From a virus: DNA of 64,000 nt. The stretch covers positions 17,524 to 81,523 of IMG/VR virus record IMGVR_UViG_3300032236_001065. One strand, given 5' to 3'. Positions 18,403-27,036 of the stretch are shown one piece after another (position 1 is the first letter of the stretch; every line of letters begins with the position of its first letter). The translations under genes and the position numbers were made by a program. Under the pieces are notes generated by a model, which was not told the DNA's origin, ran no database searches, and saw nothing but the letters and a program-made list of their open reading frames with translations.

Positions 18403-19530
18403 ATGGCGGGTTCAGTACAGAAAAGAACTACAGGTAAACCAGTCACTGGTACAGTTGCCGCTGCCATAAAGAAAAAGCCTGAAATTTGGATTGGTCCTAA
18501 TGACCCAAGAAATGATCCAGACTATATAAGAAACTATCCTGGGACTATTCATCAGCTTACAGCAGCTCAGTTCGCCGTATGGCTCAAAACACAATATTCT
18601 GAGGCGGGAGTGGCAGGAGTTGTTTCTTCAGCAGACCTATATGCAGGAGATATACCAGACTCCAGTCAAGTTAATGGACAACTTGACAACACCCTTTTAC
18701 CTCCATCAAATATAAAGTGGGATGGAACTTTTACAACAGTAAATACAGATATTGGAATTTTGCAGGATATAGAGATTACATTTGATCCAGCTCCAGAAGA
18801 TCCATTTGATGGAAGTTTTGTATATCATGTTTATTATGAAGCAGAGGGTTCTGTTGCAACACCTCCAACAGCTGCCACAGCTCCAGCCGCAAGTGCATCG
18901 GTAATTCAAACAGTTGCCAATAAAGCTATTGTTACGTCAACAACAACTCCTGTAAACGGAGTAGTTACCGCTGCTACTGGAAATGGAACTACAATTACTT
19001 ATACATGTGCAAATAATTTCTCAGCTGGTCAATCAGTAACAGTCACAGGCCTTGGAGTAAAATCTGGAGTATCATTAAATATTTCAGGATTAACTATTTT
19101 GACTGCAACAAGTACATATTTTACAGTAAGCAGCAACAAGGTCGGTGTGTCTTCAGGAAAGGGGTCTGCAACATCTACAGTAAAGAAGATTACAACTCCA
19201 GTTAAAACATCCAGCACACTTCAATTTAAATTTCCTGCAAAGACAAACGCATCTTCATATACCATTACAGTTACTGGATCAAATTTGCCAAACAGCTCTG
19301 GACAAACACAGATGACATATACAGGCATACCAGCTACAGGTGGATCAAAGGCTTACACATCTGGAACAGTACATGGTAGCTACGCTTTGGTAAAATCAGG
19401 CAGCAATATAACATTTACATTAACTCAAACAAACGGCAGATCGTACAGTGGTTCATATTCTGCTAAAATACAAGTACACTATGCAAAATCATCTTCCGTG
19501 GAGGTAATCAGTGAATCAGTCACAATTTAA
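18403..19530 (+). CDS. Minor tail / fibre protein
   Basis: 375 residues. The N-terminus is basic (QKRTTGKPVTGTVAAAIKKK), then residues about 25-150 hold a conserved-looking segment (PDYIRNYPGTIHQLTAAQFAVWLKTQYSEAG; LPPSNIKWDGTFTTV). From about 170 it is Ser/Thr-rich beta sequence with two Ig-like repeats. It has its own promoter and lies in the fibre cluster, so a structural role at the tail tip is likely. Its start ATGGCGGGTTC is repeated at the gene at 20464. The C-terminus overlaps the next gene by 20 nt. Confidence 0.6.
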   Translation: MAGSVQKRTTGKPVTGTVAAAIKKKPEIWIGPNDPRNDPDYIRNYPGTIHQLTAAQFAVWLKTQYSEAGVAGVVSSADLYAGDIPDSSQVNGQLDNTLLPPSNIKWDGTFTTVNTDIGILQDIEITFDPAPEDPFDGSFVYHVYYEAEGSVATPPTAATAPAASASVIQTVANKAIVTSTTTPVNGVVTAATGNGTTITYTCANNFSAGQSVTVTGLGVKSGVSLNISGLTILTATSTYFTVSSNKVGVSSGKGSATSTVKKITTPVKTSSTLQFKFPAKTNASSYTITVTGSNLPNSSGQTQMTYTGIPATGGSKAYTSGTVHGSYALVKSGSNITFTLTQTNGRSYSGSYSAKIQVHYAKSSSVEVISESVTI

Positions 19531-20446
19531 AGGTACATATGTTTTTAAGCAAAACGGTATTGAGATTGGAAGATCTTCAAATCTTATAACCAACAATGGA
19601 AGAAAGATGCTGATGCAATATTTGGCGGCTTCAAGAGTGGACTGGTCTGCAGATATAGCCATAGGTGCATTACCAACAACTCCTACAGCTACAGATACAC
19701 AACTTAACTTTGAAACAGGTAGATATCCAGTTATTTTAAAAAGCTATATAGCAGCTAATGCAACCACTGGAGATCCTGATCTTATTGTGATTAGAGGAAC
19801 AATTCCAGAAAATACATATGCCAACATATATGAAATTGGCACATATGCTACAACCAACAGAAATTCCCCGTCCTCAAATAAAAATAACTTGATTCTTACT
19901 GATATGTCAGATGTAGCCAATTGGACAACACCAGCGGGATCTATATCTACAAATGTCTTTACACCACAAGGTGCTGCATCTCCAAGAATTGGTCAATATT
20001 CAGTTACTATATCAAATAGCACTTTGTATCAGAATACAGGACTTGCTATACCATTCAGTAACTATAGCTCTATAGACTCTTTGCAGATACTTGTATACAA
20101 CACAGTAGCGGGTAATGTTTCAGTTACATTAACCGACGTAGCTGGATATACACAAACAATTAACTTTACACTAACCAATAACACAGGATATTCTGTTTTA
20201 TCAACTAATTTTGATACAAGTGTAGGCACGGGAACAGATAAAACAATATCTAACTTTAATTACATTTCATCAATAGCAATAAGAACTGATTCAACTGCAG
20301 CACTTACACTTGATGCAATTAAAACTTCAAGTGCAGCAGAAATATCTATGGAAGAATCAATAGTTAGTAAATCAGTGTTAACTACACCAATAGCAAAGCT
20401 TTATAACGTACCATTGGATATAGAATATTACGTTGAACTACTATAA
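19511..20446 (+). CDS. Minor tail / fibre protein
   Basis: 311 residues, GTG start inside the previous gene's end, preceded by GAGGTAA. Residues about 1-130 match a common tail-fibre opening (YVFKQNGIEIGRSSNLITNNGRKMLMQYLA, then ADIAIGALPTTPTATDTQL). A beta-sandwich resembling a carbohydrate-binding module follows (about 135-275: MSDVANWTTPAGS; YSSIDSLQILVYNT). It probably contributes to receptor contact. The gene ends 17 nt before the FN3-like fibre gene. Confidence 0.6.
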   Translation: MNQSQFKGTYVFKQNGIEIGRSSNLITNNGRKMLMQYLAASRVDWSADIAIGALPTTPTATDTQLNFETGRYPVILKSYIAANATTGDPDLIVIRGTIPENTYANIYEIGTYATTNRNSPSSNKNNLILTDMSDVANWTTPAGSISTNVFTPQGAASPRIGQYSVTISNSTLYQNTGLAIPFSNYSSIDSLQILVYNTVAGNVSVTLTDVAGYTQTINFTLTNNTGYSVLSTNFDTSVGTGTDKTISNFNYISSIAIRTDSTAALTLDAIKTSSAAEISMEESIVSKSVLTTPIAKLYNVPLDIEYYVELL

Positions 20447-20463
20447 GATAGGAGGTTGAATAA

Positions 20464-21636
20464 ATGGCGGGTTCTCAGTCATTAATAGTAAAAGGCTTAC
20501 AGCCAAACACTATTTATAAATTACAAGTCTATGCAGTTAAAACTGTTAATGGAACTGTAACACATTCACCTTCTACTACAACAACAATTACAACTGGTGC
20601 AAATAGCACAGGTGGAAATAATTTTAAAGTTACAAATGGTGGAACCGATATGCAGCTTGCAGGCGGAACCATCTACGCTGGAACTTTTGATGATGGCCTA
20701 GGACAGCTAGACCCGTTGACTGGATCTTCAGATGGAGTTACTCCATCCGCATTAACGGCATCAAACTATGGAGTAGCATTAAATCAGTTTGGAATAATGG
20801 CTTATAATGGTGGAACTCCAGAGTTTTATATTGACTCAAGAACTGGCAATGCATTTTTTGCAGGCACACTTACAATTGGATCTATTACTGATGCAGGCGG
20901 GGCTACACAAAGCTCTGTAGATAGTTTAAGTGGCTCTATAAGCAGTATATCTAGTTCATTGTCAAACTATATATTACAAAGTGGATATACTCCACAAACA
21001 TTTACATCCATAGGTCATGGAACAGTAAATACTGGAACTTTATATTCAAATAACCTTACAGTTCCATTGACTGGAACATATGTATATTCCACAACTGGAT
21101 CATATATTGATTTATCAACAGGTGCAATTATTACTCCAAGTCTTGCCATATGGCCACCCGCAGTAGATTCTACAACTCCGACTGGACCAAATCACGATAC
21201 AAATAACTGGTCCGCATATTTTGCAGGAACACTGATGAACTCTTTAGATGGACAAAATGGAATTGTTATACAAAGCTACACTAATCCTCCATCTAATATA
21301 AGTGGTGGAACACCTATCGGTGGTACGGATGCGGCATATTCTATTAACTTTAATAAAGCTGGAACAACATATGCAAGTATGGGTTTATTCGGAACTAATA
21401 ATTTTTCAATTTCTTTGGCAAATTCCAGCGGAGCTGTTGCGGGTTATTTAGATCTTGGTGTTTACGCCACAGCAATTGGAGGATACAATAGTATTCAGCT
21501 AAACGGATCAGATAATAGAATATGGCTACAAAGTTCTACTCCATATAATCAAAGCGGCTTAAGAAATATAATTGCTGTATCATCAACAGCAAGTGCACCT
21601 TCAGGCAATAATGGTGATATTTATGTTACATACTAG
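20464..21636 (+). CDS. Fibre protein beginning inside an FN3-like domain
   Basis: 390 residues. The first 45 residues (LIVKGLQPNTIYKLQVYAVKT) are the second half of a fibronectin type III domain, with no first half in this or the preceding frame. Residues about 55-150 resemble a fibre trimerisation opening (GLGQLDPLTGSSDGVTPS, then FGIMAYNGGTPEFYIDSRTGNAFF), and the rest is a beta-rich shaft or tip. AGGAGGTTGAA precedes the ATG, so it is translated independently. It is probably a receptor-binding or tip fibre. Confidence 0.6.
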   Translation: MAGSQSLIVKGLQPNTIYKLQVYAVKTVNGTVTHSPSTTTTITTGANSTGGNNFKVTNGGTDMQLAGGTIYAGTFDDGLGQLDPLTGSSDGVTPSALTASNYGVALNQFGIMAYNGGTPEFYIDSRTGNAFFAGTLTIGSITDAGGATQSSVDSLSGSISSISSSLSNYILQSGYTPQTFTSIGHGTVNTGTLYSNNLTVPLTGTYVYSTTGSYIDLSTGAIITPSLAIWPPAVDSTTPTGPNHDTNNWSAYFAGTLMNSLDGQNGIVIQSYTNPPSNISGGTPIGGTDAAYSINFNKAGTTYASMGLFGTNNFSISLANSSGAVAGYLDLGVYATAIGGYNSIQLNGSDNRIWLQSSTPYNQSGLRNIIAVSSTASAPSGNNGDIYVTY

Positions 21637-21644
21637 GAAATAAA

Positions 21645-23348
21645 ATGGCAATAAAAATAAAAGTTGGAAGTACATGGACTTCATTAAAAGGCATGTTTAT
21701 AAAAAAATCAGATAATTTGTGGTATCCAATAAAAAAGGGCTATATATACTTTAATAGTGGATGGAATTTGTTTTTTTCTTCATATAGTGGACCAACTCAG
21801 CTCACCTCTCCAACCTTGTCTGGAACAGGTGCTGCTTTGACAAATTTAACTGGCACTTCAGGAACCTATCAATCTGGCACTTATATTTCAAAGATATCTT
21901 ATGTTGGAGCAATACTACAACAGTATATACCATCTGGCGGAGTTGTTAACGGATTAACAACTTCAAGCCTTGGAGATGCTGGTAATTCTCCATATACAAT
22001 TACACAGTCTGATGCCACAAATCCATCATATTATTTTTATTATGTTGATGCCGTAACTGGAAATGATTCTCAAGTTTATTATTATTATAGTGCTTCTATA
22101 AAAGCATATATACCTACTGTAACTGACAATTTTAATAGATCCGTATCAAGCGGCCTAGGAACAATGTCAAGTGGATTCACATATGGATTAAACAACCTAG
22201 ACTCACACTGGAAGACACAACAAATAAGTGGTAGTAATTATGGAGCAATTGTTTCAGCATTGCCAGCATCTAATGCTACTCCTTCAAATTATCCGCTTGA
22301 AGCAATTGAACTTACAGGTAAAACTGATATTACGGCACAAATTGATATACCGTATCAAGGAACAGGTCCAGGTATTGCTTTTTGGGCCGCAAGCGGTTCA
22401 CAATGGTGGGCAGCATCAACAAGTCAAAGTTCGTCCAGTGGTACGGCTTATACGTGTAGTCCAGGGACATATACATATTATAATTGTGGAACTTCAGGCA
22501 CAACTACAGTAACAGATTGTTTTGGAACAACTTTGCTTTGGAATGGAACTACTCAAACTCAAGCACACAATATTGCATATTCAAATTGTGGAAGCGGGTC
22601 ATGTACCATTACAGATTTAGGTTGTTCACCTGTCACAAACTATGTATGTGATATTTCTAACTCGTATGGATATACGGGATCACAAACTACATATTCTGCA
22701 ACTGCAGCAAACGTAGGCAAGCCATGTGCACTAGATTATTCAGCATATCCAACATTTTATTATTATCGTGTAGCTGCTCAAACAACTACAAATTGTCAAT
22801 CATCTTGTACATATGAAACTTATTCTGCATCAACTTGTAGTGGTAGTGCAAGTTATTCTAATAACACAACTACAGGAACATGTGGATGTAGTTCTGCACA
22901 AACTGGTTCAAATTGTAGTGGATCAACAATAAATACAGATTCTGGCGGGACAGGTTGTGGTTCTTGTGCGGTTGCCACTGGAACGGTAACTACATACTAT
23001 ACTGATATAGTTATATATTCTGCAAGCGGATCTGCAGTCACATTAATGTGTAGTTCACCTTCAGCAAATGGTACTAGCTGCATCTCATCTTCAGGTTCAA
23101 CACACATGTCTTCAAGTAATAATTCATATGCCACAATTGCTCCAGGCAGGATTAAGGTTGTAACATCGGGGAATAGTGTTGTAGTATCTGCATATGATAG
23201 TACTTTGACTAATTCACTAGGCACATTAACATACAATGCAACGTCTCCAACAAAAGCAGATGCTAATGGTTCAAGCTATGCGGGAATCATAATGACACCG
23301 AGTACGACAAACTATGACCTTTGGGCAGATAATCTTTCTATACAGTAG
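21645..23348 (+). CDS. Tail fibre / adhesin with cysteine-rich insertion
   Basis: 567 residues. Residues about 1-40 (KVGSTWTSLKGMFIKKSDNLWYPI) match a short tail-protein opening. Residues about 45-160 form an Ig-like domain. From about 160 a concanavalin/LamG-like domain begins (VTDNFNRSVSSGLGTMSSG; GPGIAFWAASGSQWWAAS). This appears split by a Cys-, Ser-, Thr- and Tyr-rich segment (about 265-450, with roughly 20 cysteines) before resuming at YYTDIVIYSASG. Cys-rich loops are unusual in phage fibres. The protein is the last large fibre gene, a likely host-range determinant. Confidence 0.65.
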   Translation: MAIKIKVGSTWTSLKGMFIKKSDNLWYPIKKGYIYFNSGWNLFFSSYSGPTQLTSPTLSGTGAALTNLTGTSGTYQSGTYISKISYVGAILQQYIPSGGVVNGLTTSSLGDAGNSPYTITQSDATNPSYYFYYVDAVTGNDSQVYYYYSASIKAYIPTVTDNFNRSVSSGLGTMSSGFTYGLNNLDSHWKTQQISGSNYGAIVSALPASNATPSNYPLEAIELTGKTDITAQIDIPYQGTGPGIAFWAASGSQWWAASTSQSSSSGTAYTCSPGTYTYYNCGTSGTTTVTDCFGTTLLWNGTTQTQAHNIAYSNCGSGSCTITDLGCSPVTNYVCDISNSYGYTGSQTTYSATAANVGKPCALDYSAYPTFYYYRVAAQTTTNCQSSCTYETYSASTCSGSASYSNNTTTGTCGCSSAQTGSNCSGSTINTDSGGTGCGSCAVATGTVTTYYTDIVIYSASGSAVTLMCSSPSANGTSCISSSGSTHMSSSNNSYATIAPGRIKVVTSGNSVVVSAYDSTLTNSLGTLTYNATSPTKADANGSSYAGIIMTPSTTNYDLWADNLSIQ

Positions 23349-23374
23349 ACAGAAAAAGCCATATGGTGTATAAT
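23346..23374 (+). promoter_or_regulatory. Promoter overlapping the fibre stop codon
   Basis: TAGACA (23346-23351) overlaps the TAG stop of the fibre gene. A 17-bp spacer and TATAAT (23369-23374) follow. AAAGGAG precedes the next ATG. Confidence 0.6.
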
Positions 23375-23392
23375 AAATAAAAAGGAGAATAA

Positions 23393-23632
23393 ATGACCGA
23401 TAATGCTTCACAAAATAATTTAACACCTATCAAGGTTGCTTATATTCTTGATGGAGAAGTTGTTGAACTTTTACATACAGATGAAAGACTTTCTGCAATT
23501 TTTTTAAGTAATCCAATTGTTCTTGATGTTACTAAGCAGTTTAATGACGATCCTTCATCAGTAAGAATTGGCATGTCTTATGACGCAGCCACTGGCACTT
23601 TTTCAGAGCCAGCAACAATTGTGGGAGCTTAA
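23393..23632 (+). CDS. Small virion-region protein
   Basis: 79 residues. The pattern IKVAYILDGEVVELLHTDERLSAIF then IGMSYDAATGTFSEP is a short beta protein of a kind I associate with tail-fibre regions of actinophages. It has its own promoter and ribosome site and heads a run of small genes. Function is unknown; a minor structural role is plausible from position. Confidence 0.6.
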   Translation: MTDNASQNNLTPIKVAYILDGEVVELLHTDERLSAIFLSNPIVLDVTKQFNDDPSSVRIGMSYDAATGTFSEPATIVGA

Positions 23633-23635
23633 TAA

Positions 23636-23923
23636 ATGTCAGAAAAATCACCGTGGCAAATATGGAAAGAAAAAAATGAAGGTGATTCTGTAAGACCTTG
23701 GGATTTAATTAATCCAAATATTAATAATGTTCCAGAAGACACATTTAATCATAGATTTGAAATATGCAAAAATTGTCCATCTTTAATTAAACTAACAAAT
23801 CAGTGTAAAAAGTGTGGTTGTTTTATGAATGCAAAAGCTAAGCTTCCACATGCTACATGCCCAATTGGAAAGTGGGGAGCTTACCATGAAGTTCCAGATC
23901 TCGTGGAAGAACAGGGGGAATAA
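23636..23923 (+). CDS. Small cysteine-motif protein
   Basis: 95 residues. Cysteines occur as CKNC, CKKCGC and a final C near residue 80 (ATCPIGKWG), the spacing of a zinc-binding or metal-binding module (residues about 40-82). The N-terminus (SPWQIWKEKNEGDSVRPWDLINP) is acidic and Trp-rich. It lies 4 nt after the previous gene and directly abuts the next. No catalytic role is evident. Confidence 0.6.
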   Translation: MSEKSPWQIWKEKNEGDSVRPWDLINPNINNVPEDTFNHRFEICKNCPSLIKLTNQCKKCGCFMNAKAKLPHATCPIGKWGAYHEVPDLVEEQGE

Positions 23924-24136
23924 ATGGAATTGACTAAAGAGGAAAAGATAGATATAATTAATCAACATTATAAGGCTTCTGTTGAAAATGCTTTTGATAT
24001 TCAATTAAATTTGATTCAGGAAAAAGCTATAGCAAATCCAAATCAAGATGTAATAGATGCTTTAAATAACAATCTTGAAATAGAAAAAGCTAAACAACAA
24101 GCATTAAATGCACAAATAGATTTGCTTAATCAATAA
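23924..24136 (+). CDS. Small helical protein
   Basis: 70 residues, almost wholly helical by composition (E, K, I, L, N, Q) with heptad-like hydrophobic spacing, so probably a coiled coil. It starts immediately after the previous stop, with AGGGGGAAT as ribosome site. Function not recognised; it sits with other small genes downstream of the fibres. Confidence 0.55.
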   Translation: MELTKEEKIDIINQHYKASVENAFDIQLNLIQEKAIANPNQDVIDALNNNLEIEKAKQQALNAQIDLLNQ

Positions 24137-24150
24137 AAAAGGATGTAAAA

Positions 24151-24339
24151 ATGGATAAGGCAGAATTAATCATTACTGCTCTAAAACAACGTATTGGTCA
24201 AATGGCAGCAGATCATGCTATTGAGGTTGCACTTTTGAGATCAGAATTGACGGAGCTAACAGATGCTATTACTGAATATAAGGAAAAAGAAAAGGCTCGT
24301 GATGAATATTCTAAAGGTATTTCAGAAATCGCCAAGTAA
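24151..24339 (+). CDS. Small coiled-coil protein
   Basis: 62 residues, predicted to be one long helix with heptads (LRSELTELTDAITEYKEKEKA). AAGGATG precedes the ATG. Its last 38 nt overlap the next gene in another frame. It may pair with the neighbouring helical protein at 23924; this is conjecture based only on similar size and position. Confidence 0.5.
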   Translation: MDKAELIITALKQRIGQMAADHAIEVALLRSELTELTDAITEYKEKEKARDEYSKGISEIAK

Positions 24340-24691
24340 AAATTACAGCCCTTCGGTTCCAAGCGGTCTAATTGCCCAAACTGAAAAAGGTTATTTTTAT
24401 ATAAAAGGGTCAAAGAAATTTAAATTTGTATCTGATAGAGCTATGTTGTCATGGACATTGCCAGTTATAAAAACAACAGATGACAAGATTTCAGGTATCC
24501 CTACAAGCGGCTTGCTGGGCTTTAGAGACGGTACTTTGGTCAAGAACATAGCAGATGGTAAAATATATCTTATAAGCGATTCAAAACGCCGTCACATAAC
24601 TGATCCAGATGTGCTAGAATGGCTTGATACAGAGATTGTACGGGCGGGAGAGAAAGAAATTTCTATCCATCCAGAAGGAGATAAACTATGA
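24302..24691 (+). CDS. Virion-region protein with display-type beta domain
   Basis: 129 residues from ATG 24302, the start nearest to the previous stop; an ATG-less extension to 24263 is less likely. Residues about 25-125 carry two related segments (GYFYIKGSKKFKFVSDRAML; LVKNIADGKIYLISDSKRRHITDPDVLEWL). This kind of repeat occurs in actinobacterial secreted and phage proteins. The gene overlaps its neighbours by 38 nt and 4 nt. A structural or adhesion role is inferred from location after the fibres. Confidence 0.55.
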   Translation: MNILKVFQKSPSKNYSPSVPSGLIAQTEKGYFYIKGSKKFKFVSDRAMLSWTLPVIKTTDDKISGIPTSGLLGFRDGTLVKNIADGKIYLISDSKRRHITDPDVLEWLDTEIVRAGEKEISIHPEGDKL

Positions 24692-25104
24692 CAAGCTTAG
24701 TATTACCTACAGATAATGCGGTTATTGACTATAGCCTTATTTCTCAAATGATGACTGCAATCAATAATCTTCAAACACAGGTTAACAAGCTTACGCCTCC
24801 ACAGACTGTTGATACAAATTCTAAGACCCCTGTCACCCCGAGACTTGCATACAAGGTTATTACAATTGGAGATGCAGGTTTTCCTGCAGGATCTAATATC
24901 ACTGTTAATGCAACTGACCTAGGCCTTACAACAATTCTTTCAATCACTGGAACTCCATATACAGCGGGCGGTACACAGAGATACTGTTGGCTATCATCAT
25001 TTAATGGATCAAAAGCAGTATTTACTTTGAATGCAGCAACAACTGCAGCAAGTGGTAGCAATTCAATTAAATTTCAACTATATGTAATAGCAGTAGGGTA
25101 TTAA
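24688..25104 (+). CDS. Small virion-region beta protein
   Basis: 138 residues. An N-terminal helix (LISQMMTAINNLQTQVNKL) suggests a trimerising coiled coil, and a C-terminal beta domain (residues about 60-138, Thr/Ala/Ser-rich) follows. This helix-plus-beta-head layout is common in phage decoration and fibre-tip proteins. It overlaps the previous gene by 4 nt and the HNH gene begins on its last base. Confidence 0.5.
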   Translation: MTSLVLPTDNAVIDYSLISQMMTAINNLQTQVNKLTPPQTVDTNSKTPVTPRLAYKVITIGDAGFPAGSNITVNATDLGLTTILSITGTPYTAGGTQRYCWLSSFNGSKAVFTLNAATTAASGSNSIKFQLYVIAVGY

Positions 25105-25364
25105 TGTACAACCCTATCCAAGCTTGGCATAGGAGAGAAAAAAAGATTAGTAAAGAAGGGTATGTTTTGGTAAAAGTGCCAGAGCATCCAAAAAACTTCA
25201 AAGGCTGGTATTATGAGCATAGACTCATAATAGAAAAACAATTAAATAGACTTATTAATGATTGGGAAACCATTCATCATATAAATGAAGATAAAACTGA
25301 TAATAGATTAGTTAATCTTTTTTTATGTTCAAGATTAGAGCATAATAAAGCTCATGTAGCTTGA
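25104..25364 (+). CDS. Free-standing HNH endonuclease
   Basis: 86 residues. Motifs typical of homing-type HNH nucleases: a basic opening (REKKISKEGYVLVKVPEHP), YYEHRLIIEKQL, then ETIHHINEDKTDNRLVNLFLCSRLEHNKAH, with the HH and N positions of the beta-beta-alpha metal site. It lies between fibre-region and replication-region genes, starts on the previous stop (TAATG), and its own TGA lies in the next -35 box. Such genes are mobile and often sit at module borders. Whether it is active cannot be told. Confidence 0.85.
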   Translation: MYNPIQAWHRREKKISKEGYVLVKVPEHPKNFKGWYYEHRLIIEKQLNRLINDWETIHHINEDKTDNRLVNLFLCSRLEHNKAHVA

Positions 25365-25390
25365 CAAAAAACAATATCTAACGGTACAAT
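25361..25390 (+). promoter_or_regulatory. Promoter TTGACA-N18-TACAAT
   Basis: TTGACA (25361-25366) contains the TGA stop of the HNH gene. The spacer is 18 bp and TACAAT lies at 25385-25390. It should drive the metallophosphoesterase and following genes. Confidence 0.75.
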
Positions 25391-25415
25391 TAACTAAACC
25401 TAGACAAAGGATTAT

Positions 25416-26171
25416 ATGGCTAACGACTTAAAATGGATGATGGTGTCAGATGTACACTTTCCCCGCCACGATGAACGCAAGGTAGAATTATTTTTAAAAG
25501 TTATGAAATGGTGGAAGCCAGATGCAGTTGATCTGCTTGGTGACATTGATGATGCTGATTCAACAAGCCGCTGGGCTGATGGATTACCCGATGAGGGCGT
25601 TTCAATTATGGACGGCGGAGTTACAGGAACCCGTCAGTTCCTAGCAGACATTAGAGCAATTGTTCCAGATGCAGAATGTCATTTCCATGATGGTAATCAT
25701 GGCTGGACAAGACATGGAGACTATATTGCAAAGAAAGCTCCAACACTACTAGATTTCGTTACACCAGATTCACTCTATGAATATAATAAGCATGGCTTTA
25801 ACTGGCATCATTATAATGAACCGCCAGTCAAGCGTTTTGGTGATATGTATGGTCATCATGGCGAGTCCATTTCCAAGCACTCTGGAGAATCTGTTCGTAA
25901 CGATGTCAACAACTGGGGTATCTCTCTAGTTCGTGGACATTCTCACCGCATGGGTGCTTATTATCAGACATACAATCTAAGTGGTCAAGAACTACGAGGA
26001 TATGAAATCGGACACCTATGTGATGAAGAAAAAATGGATTATTCAATCCAAAAGAATTGGCAGGCAGGATTTGCAGTGGCACATGTTGTCAATGATTATC
26101 CACATATGCAGCTAATACAAATTACACGAGATTATACTTGTGTAGTAGACGGTAAAATTTTTACCGCTTAA
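25416..26171 (+). CDS. Calcineurin-like metallophosphoesterase
   Basis: 251 residues. Metal-site motifs in order: D-V-H (SDVHFPRH, about residue 11), GDIDD (about 42), GNHG (about 93, where many family members have GNHE) and RGHSHR (about 175). These bind two metal ions for phosphodiester or phosphomonoester hydrolysis. Phage members may act on DNA ends or nucleotides. It heads the replication half behind a strong promoter. The exact substrate is unknown. Confidence 0.8.
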   Translation: MANDLKWMMVSDVHFPRHDERKVELFLKVMKWWKPDAVDLLGDIDDADSTSRWADGLPDEGVSIMDGGVTGTRQFLADIRAIVPDAECHFHDGNHGWTRHGDYIAKKAPTLLDFVTPDSLYEYNKHGFNWHHYNEPPVKRFGDMYGHHGESISKHSGESVRNDVNNWGISLVRGHSHRMGAYYQTYNLSGQELRGYEIGHLCDEEKMDYSIQKNWQAGFAVAHVVNDYPHMQLIQITRDYTCVVDGKIFTA

Positions 26172-26187
26172 CCTATAAGGAGAAATA

Positions 26188-26367
26188 ATGAACGCAAAGC
26201 GTAAGGCTCTTGTTGAGCACTATGTATATGCAACTGCTGCAGCAGCAGTGGCAATTTGGCAGGGTGGAAACCACGATGTCAAGAAGGTAGCATGGGCAGC
26301 ACTTGTTGGTGTACTTGGTCCAGTTCTAAAGGCTACTATTGATCACTTCAACGCACCAGCAAAGTAA
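26188..26367 (+). CDS. Small hydrophobic protein, possible holin or membrane peptide
   Basis: 59 residues, ATG behind AAGGAGAAAT. Two hydrophobic stretches (VYATAAAAVAIW; VAWAALVGVLGPVLKATI) are separated by a polar loop QGGNHDVKK. The size and two-helix layout fit a small holin or membrane-associated peptide. Codon use (AAC, GGT, CGT) resembles the capsid and tail genes, hinting at high expression. It is well away from the lysin at the window start, so a holin role is only one option. Confidence 0.55.
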   Translation: MNAKRKALVEHYVYATAAAAVAIWQGGNHDVKKVAWAALVGVLGPVLKATIDHFNAPAK

Positions 26368-26389
26368 GTTAGTATAAGAAAACTTAATA

Positions 26390-26575
26390 ATGTTGAATTG
26401 TAAAAAGTGTGCAGGACGAGTATTCGTTGATAGGGTTTATTCCCAGAACCTAAGAGTTGAATTGTTCTGCATACTCTGTGGGAAAAGATGGATGGTCAAA
26501 AGGGAAAATAGGTTCGCTTCATGGGTAGCAAAAAAAGAGGAAGCTCTGCAGCACGGTTACGGTATTTCTATCTAA
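26390..26575 (+). CDS. Small zinc-ribbon-like protein
   Basis: 61 residues. CKKC (about residue 4) and CILC (about 27) are spaced as a four-cysteine zinc ribbon. The C-terminal third is basic. Its last 55 nt overlap the next gene in another frame. It is probably a nucleic-acid-binding or scaffold mini-protein; no family name is certain. Confidence 0.55.
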   Translation: MLNCKKCAGRVFVDRVYSQNLRVELFCILCGKRWMVKRENRFASWVAKKEEALQHGYGISI

Positions 26576-27036
26576 ACGGTAAGTTGCATAAAGTTCTTCG
26601 TCGTTCACGAGGTGAAGACCTATTGGTTGCTTGGGACTACCAGTTGGGTAAGCGTGTTGCTTACAGCTTGACGGATGTCAATAAAAATAAGCAACATGCC
26701 TATCCTATATCTGAAGTGGTCAAAATTATAGGCAAGCATGAAGACACAATAAAACTACATATTTATAGGGGAAGCCTTAAAGCCCCACAACAAGCTTACT
26801 CTCTTAATGGAAATAAAACTCCAGGCAAGTATTATTGGAGTGAAGATGATATTAGAGAGATGCATGATTTCTTTAAGACAGTTCACAGGGGCAGGCCAAG
26901 AGGCGATGGTAAGATCACTATTGGAGATATGCCAAGTAGAGCAGAGATAGAAGCTATGATGAAACAAGAAAACATTTTATATGTCAAGAATAACGATGGG
27001 GAGTTTGTCCCAGTTTGGAAAGCACCAGAATGGTAA
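26521..27036 (+). CDS. DNA-binding regulator with MerR-like helix-turn-helix
   Basis: 171 residues. A basic N-terminus leads to YFYLNGKLHKVLRR and a beta segment, then a helix-turn-helix-like stretch (YPISEVVKIIGKHEDTIKLHIYRGSLKAP, about residues 58-86), then YYWSEDDIREMHDFFKTVHRGRPR, and a conserved C-terminus (MPSRAEIEAMMKQENILYVKNNDGEF). I recognise this as a family frequent in actinophages, usually annotated as DNA-binding. It likely regulates the early or replication genes. No strong ribosome site precedes the ATG. Confidence 0.65.
   Translation: MGSKKRGSSAARLRYFYLNGKLHKVLRRSRGEDLLVAWDYQLGKRVAYSLTDVNKNKQHAYPISEVVKIIGKHEDTIKLHIYRGSLKAPQQAYSLNGNKTPGKYYWSEDDIREMHDFFKTVHRGRPRGDGKITIGDMPSRAEIEAMMKQENILYVKNNDGEFVPVWKAPEW

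Noticed and set aside
20446-20464. Programmed frameshift joining the fibre genes at 19511 and 20464
   Set aside because: A stop, a 17-nt gap and a strong ribosome site (AGGAGG) before ATG 20464 make separate translation simpler.
21645-23348. Diversity-generating retroelement target
   Set aside because: No reverse transcriptase or template repeat is visible near the Cys-rich fibre gene.
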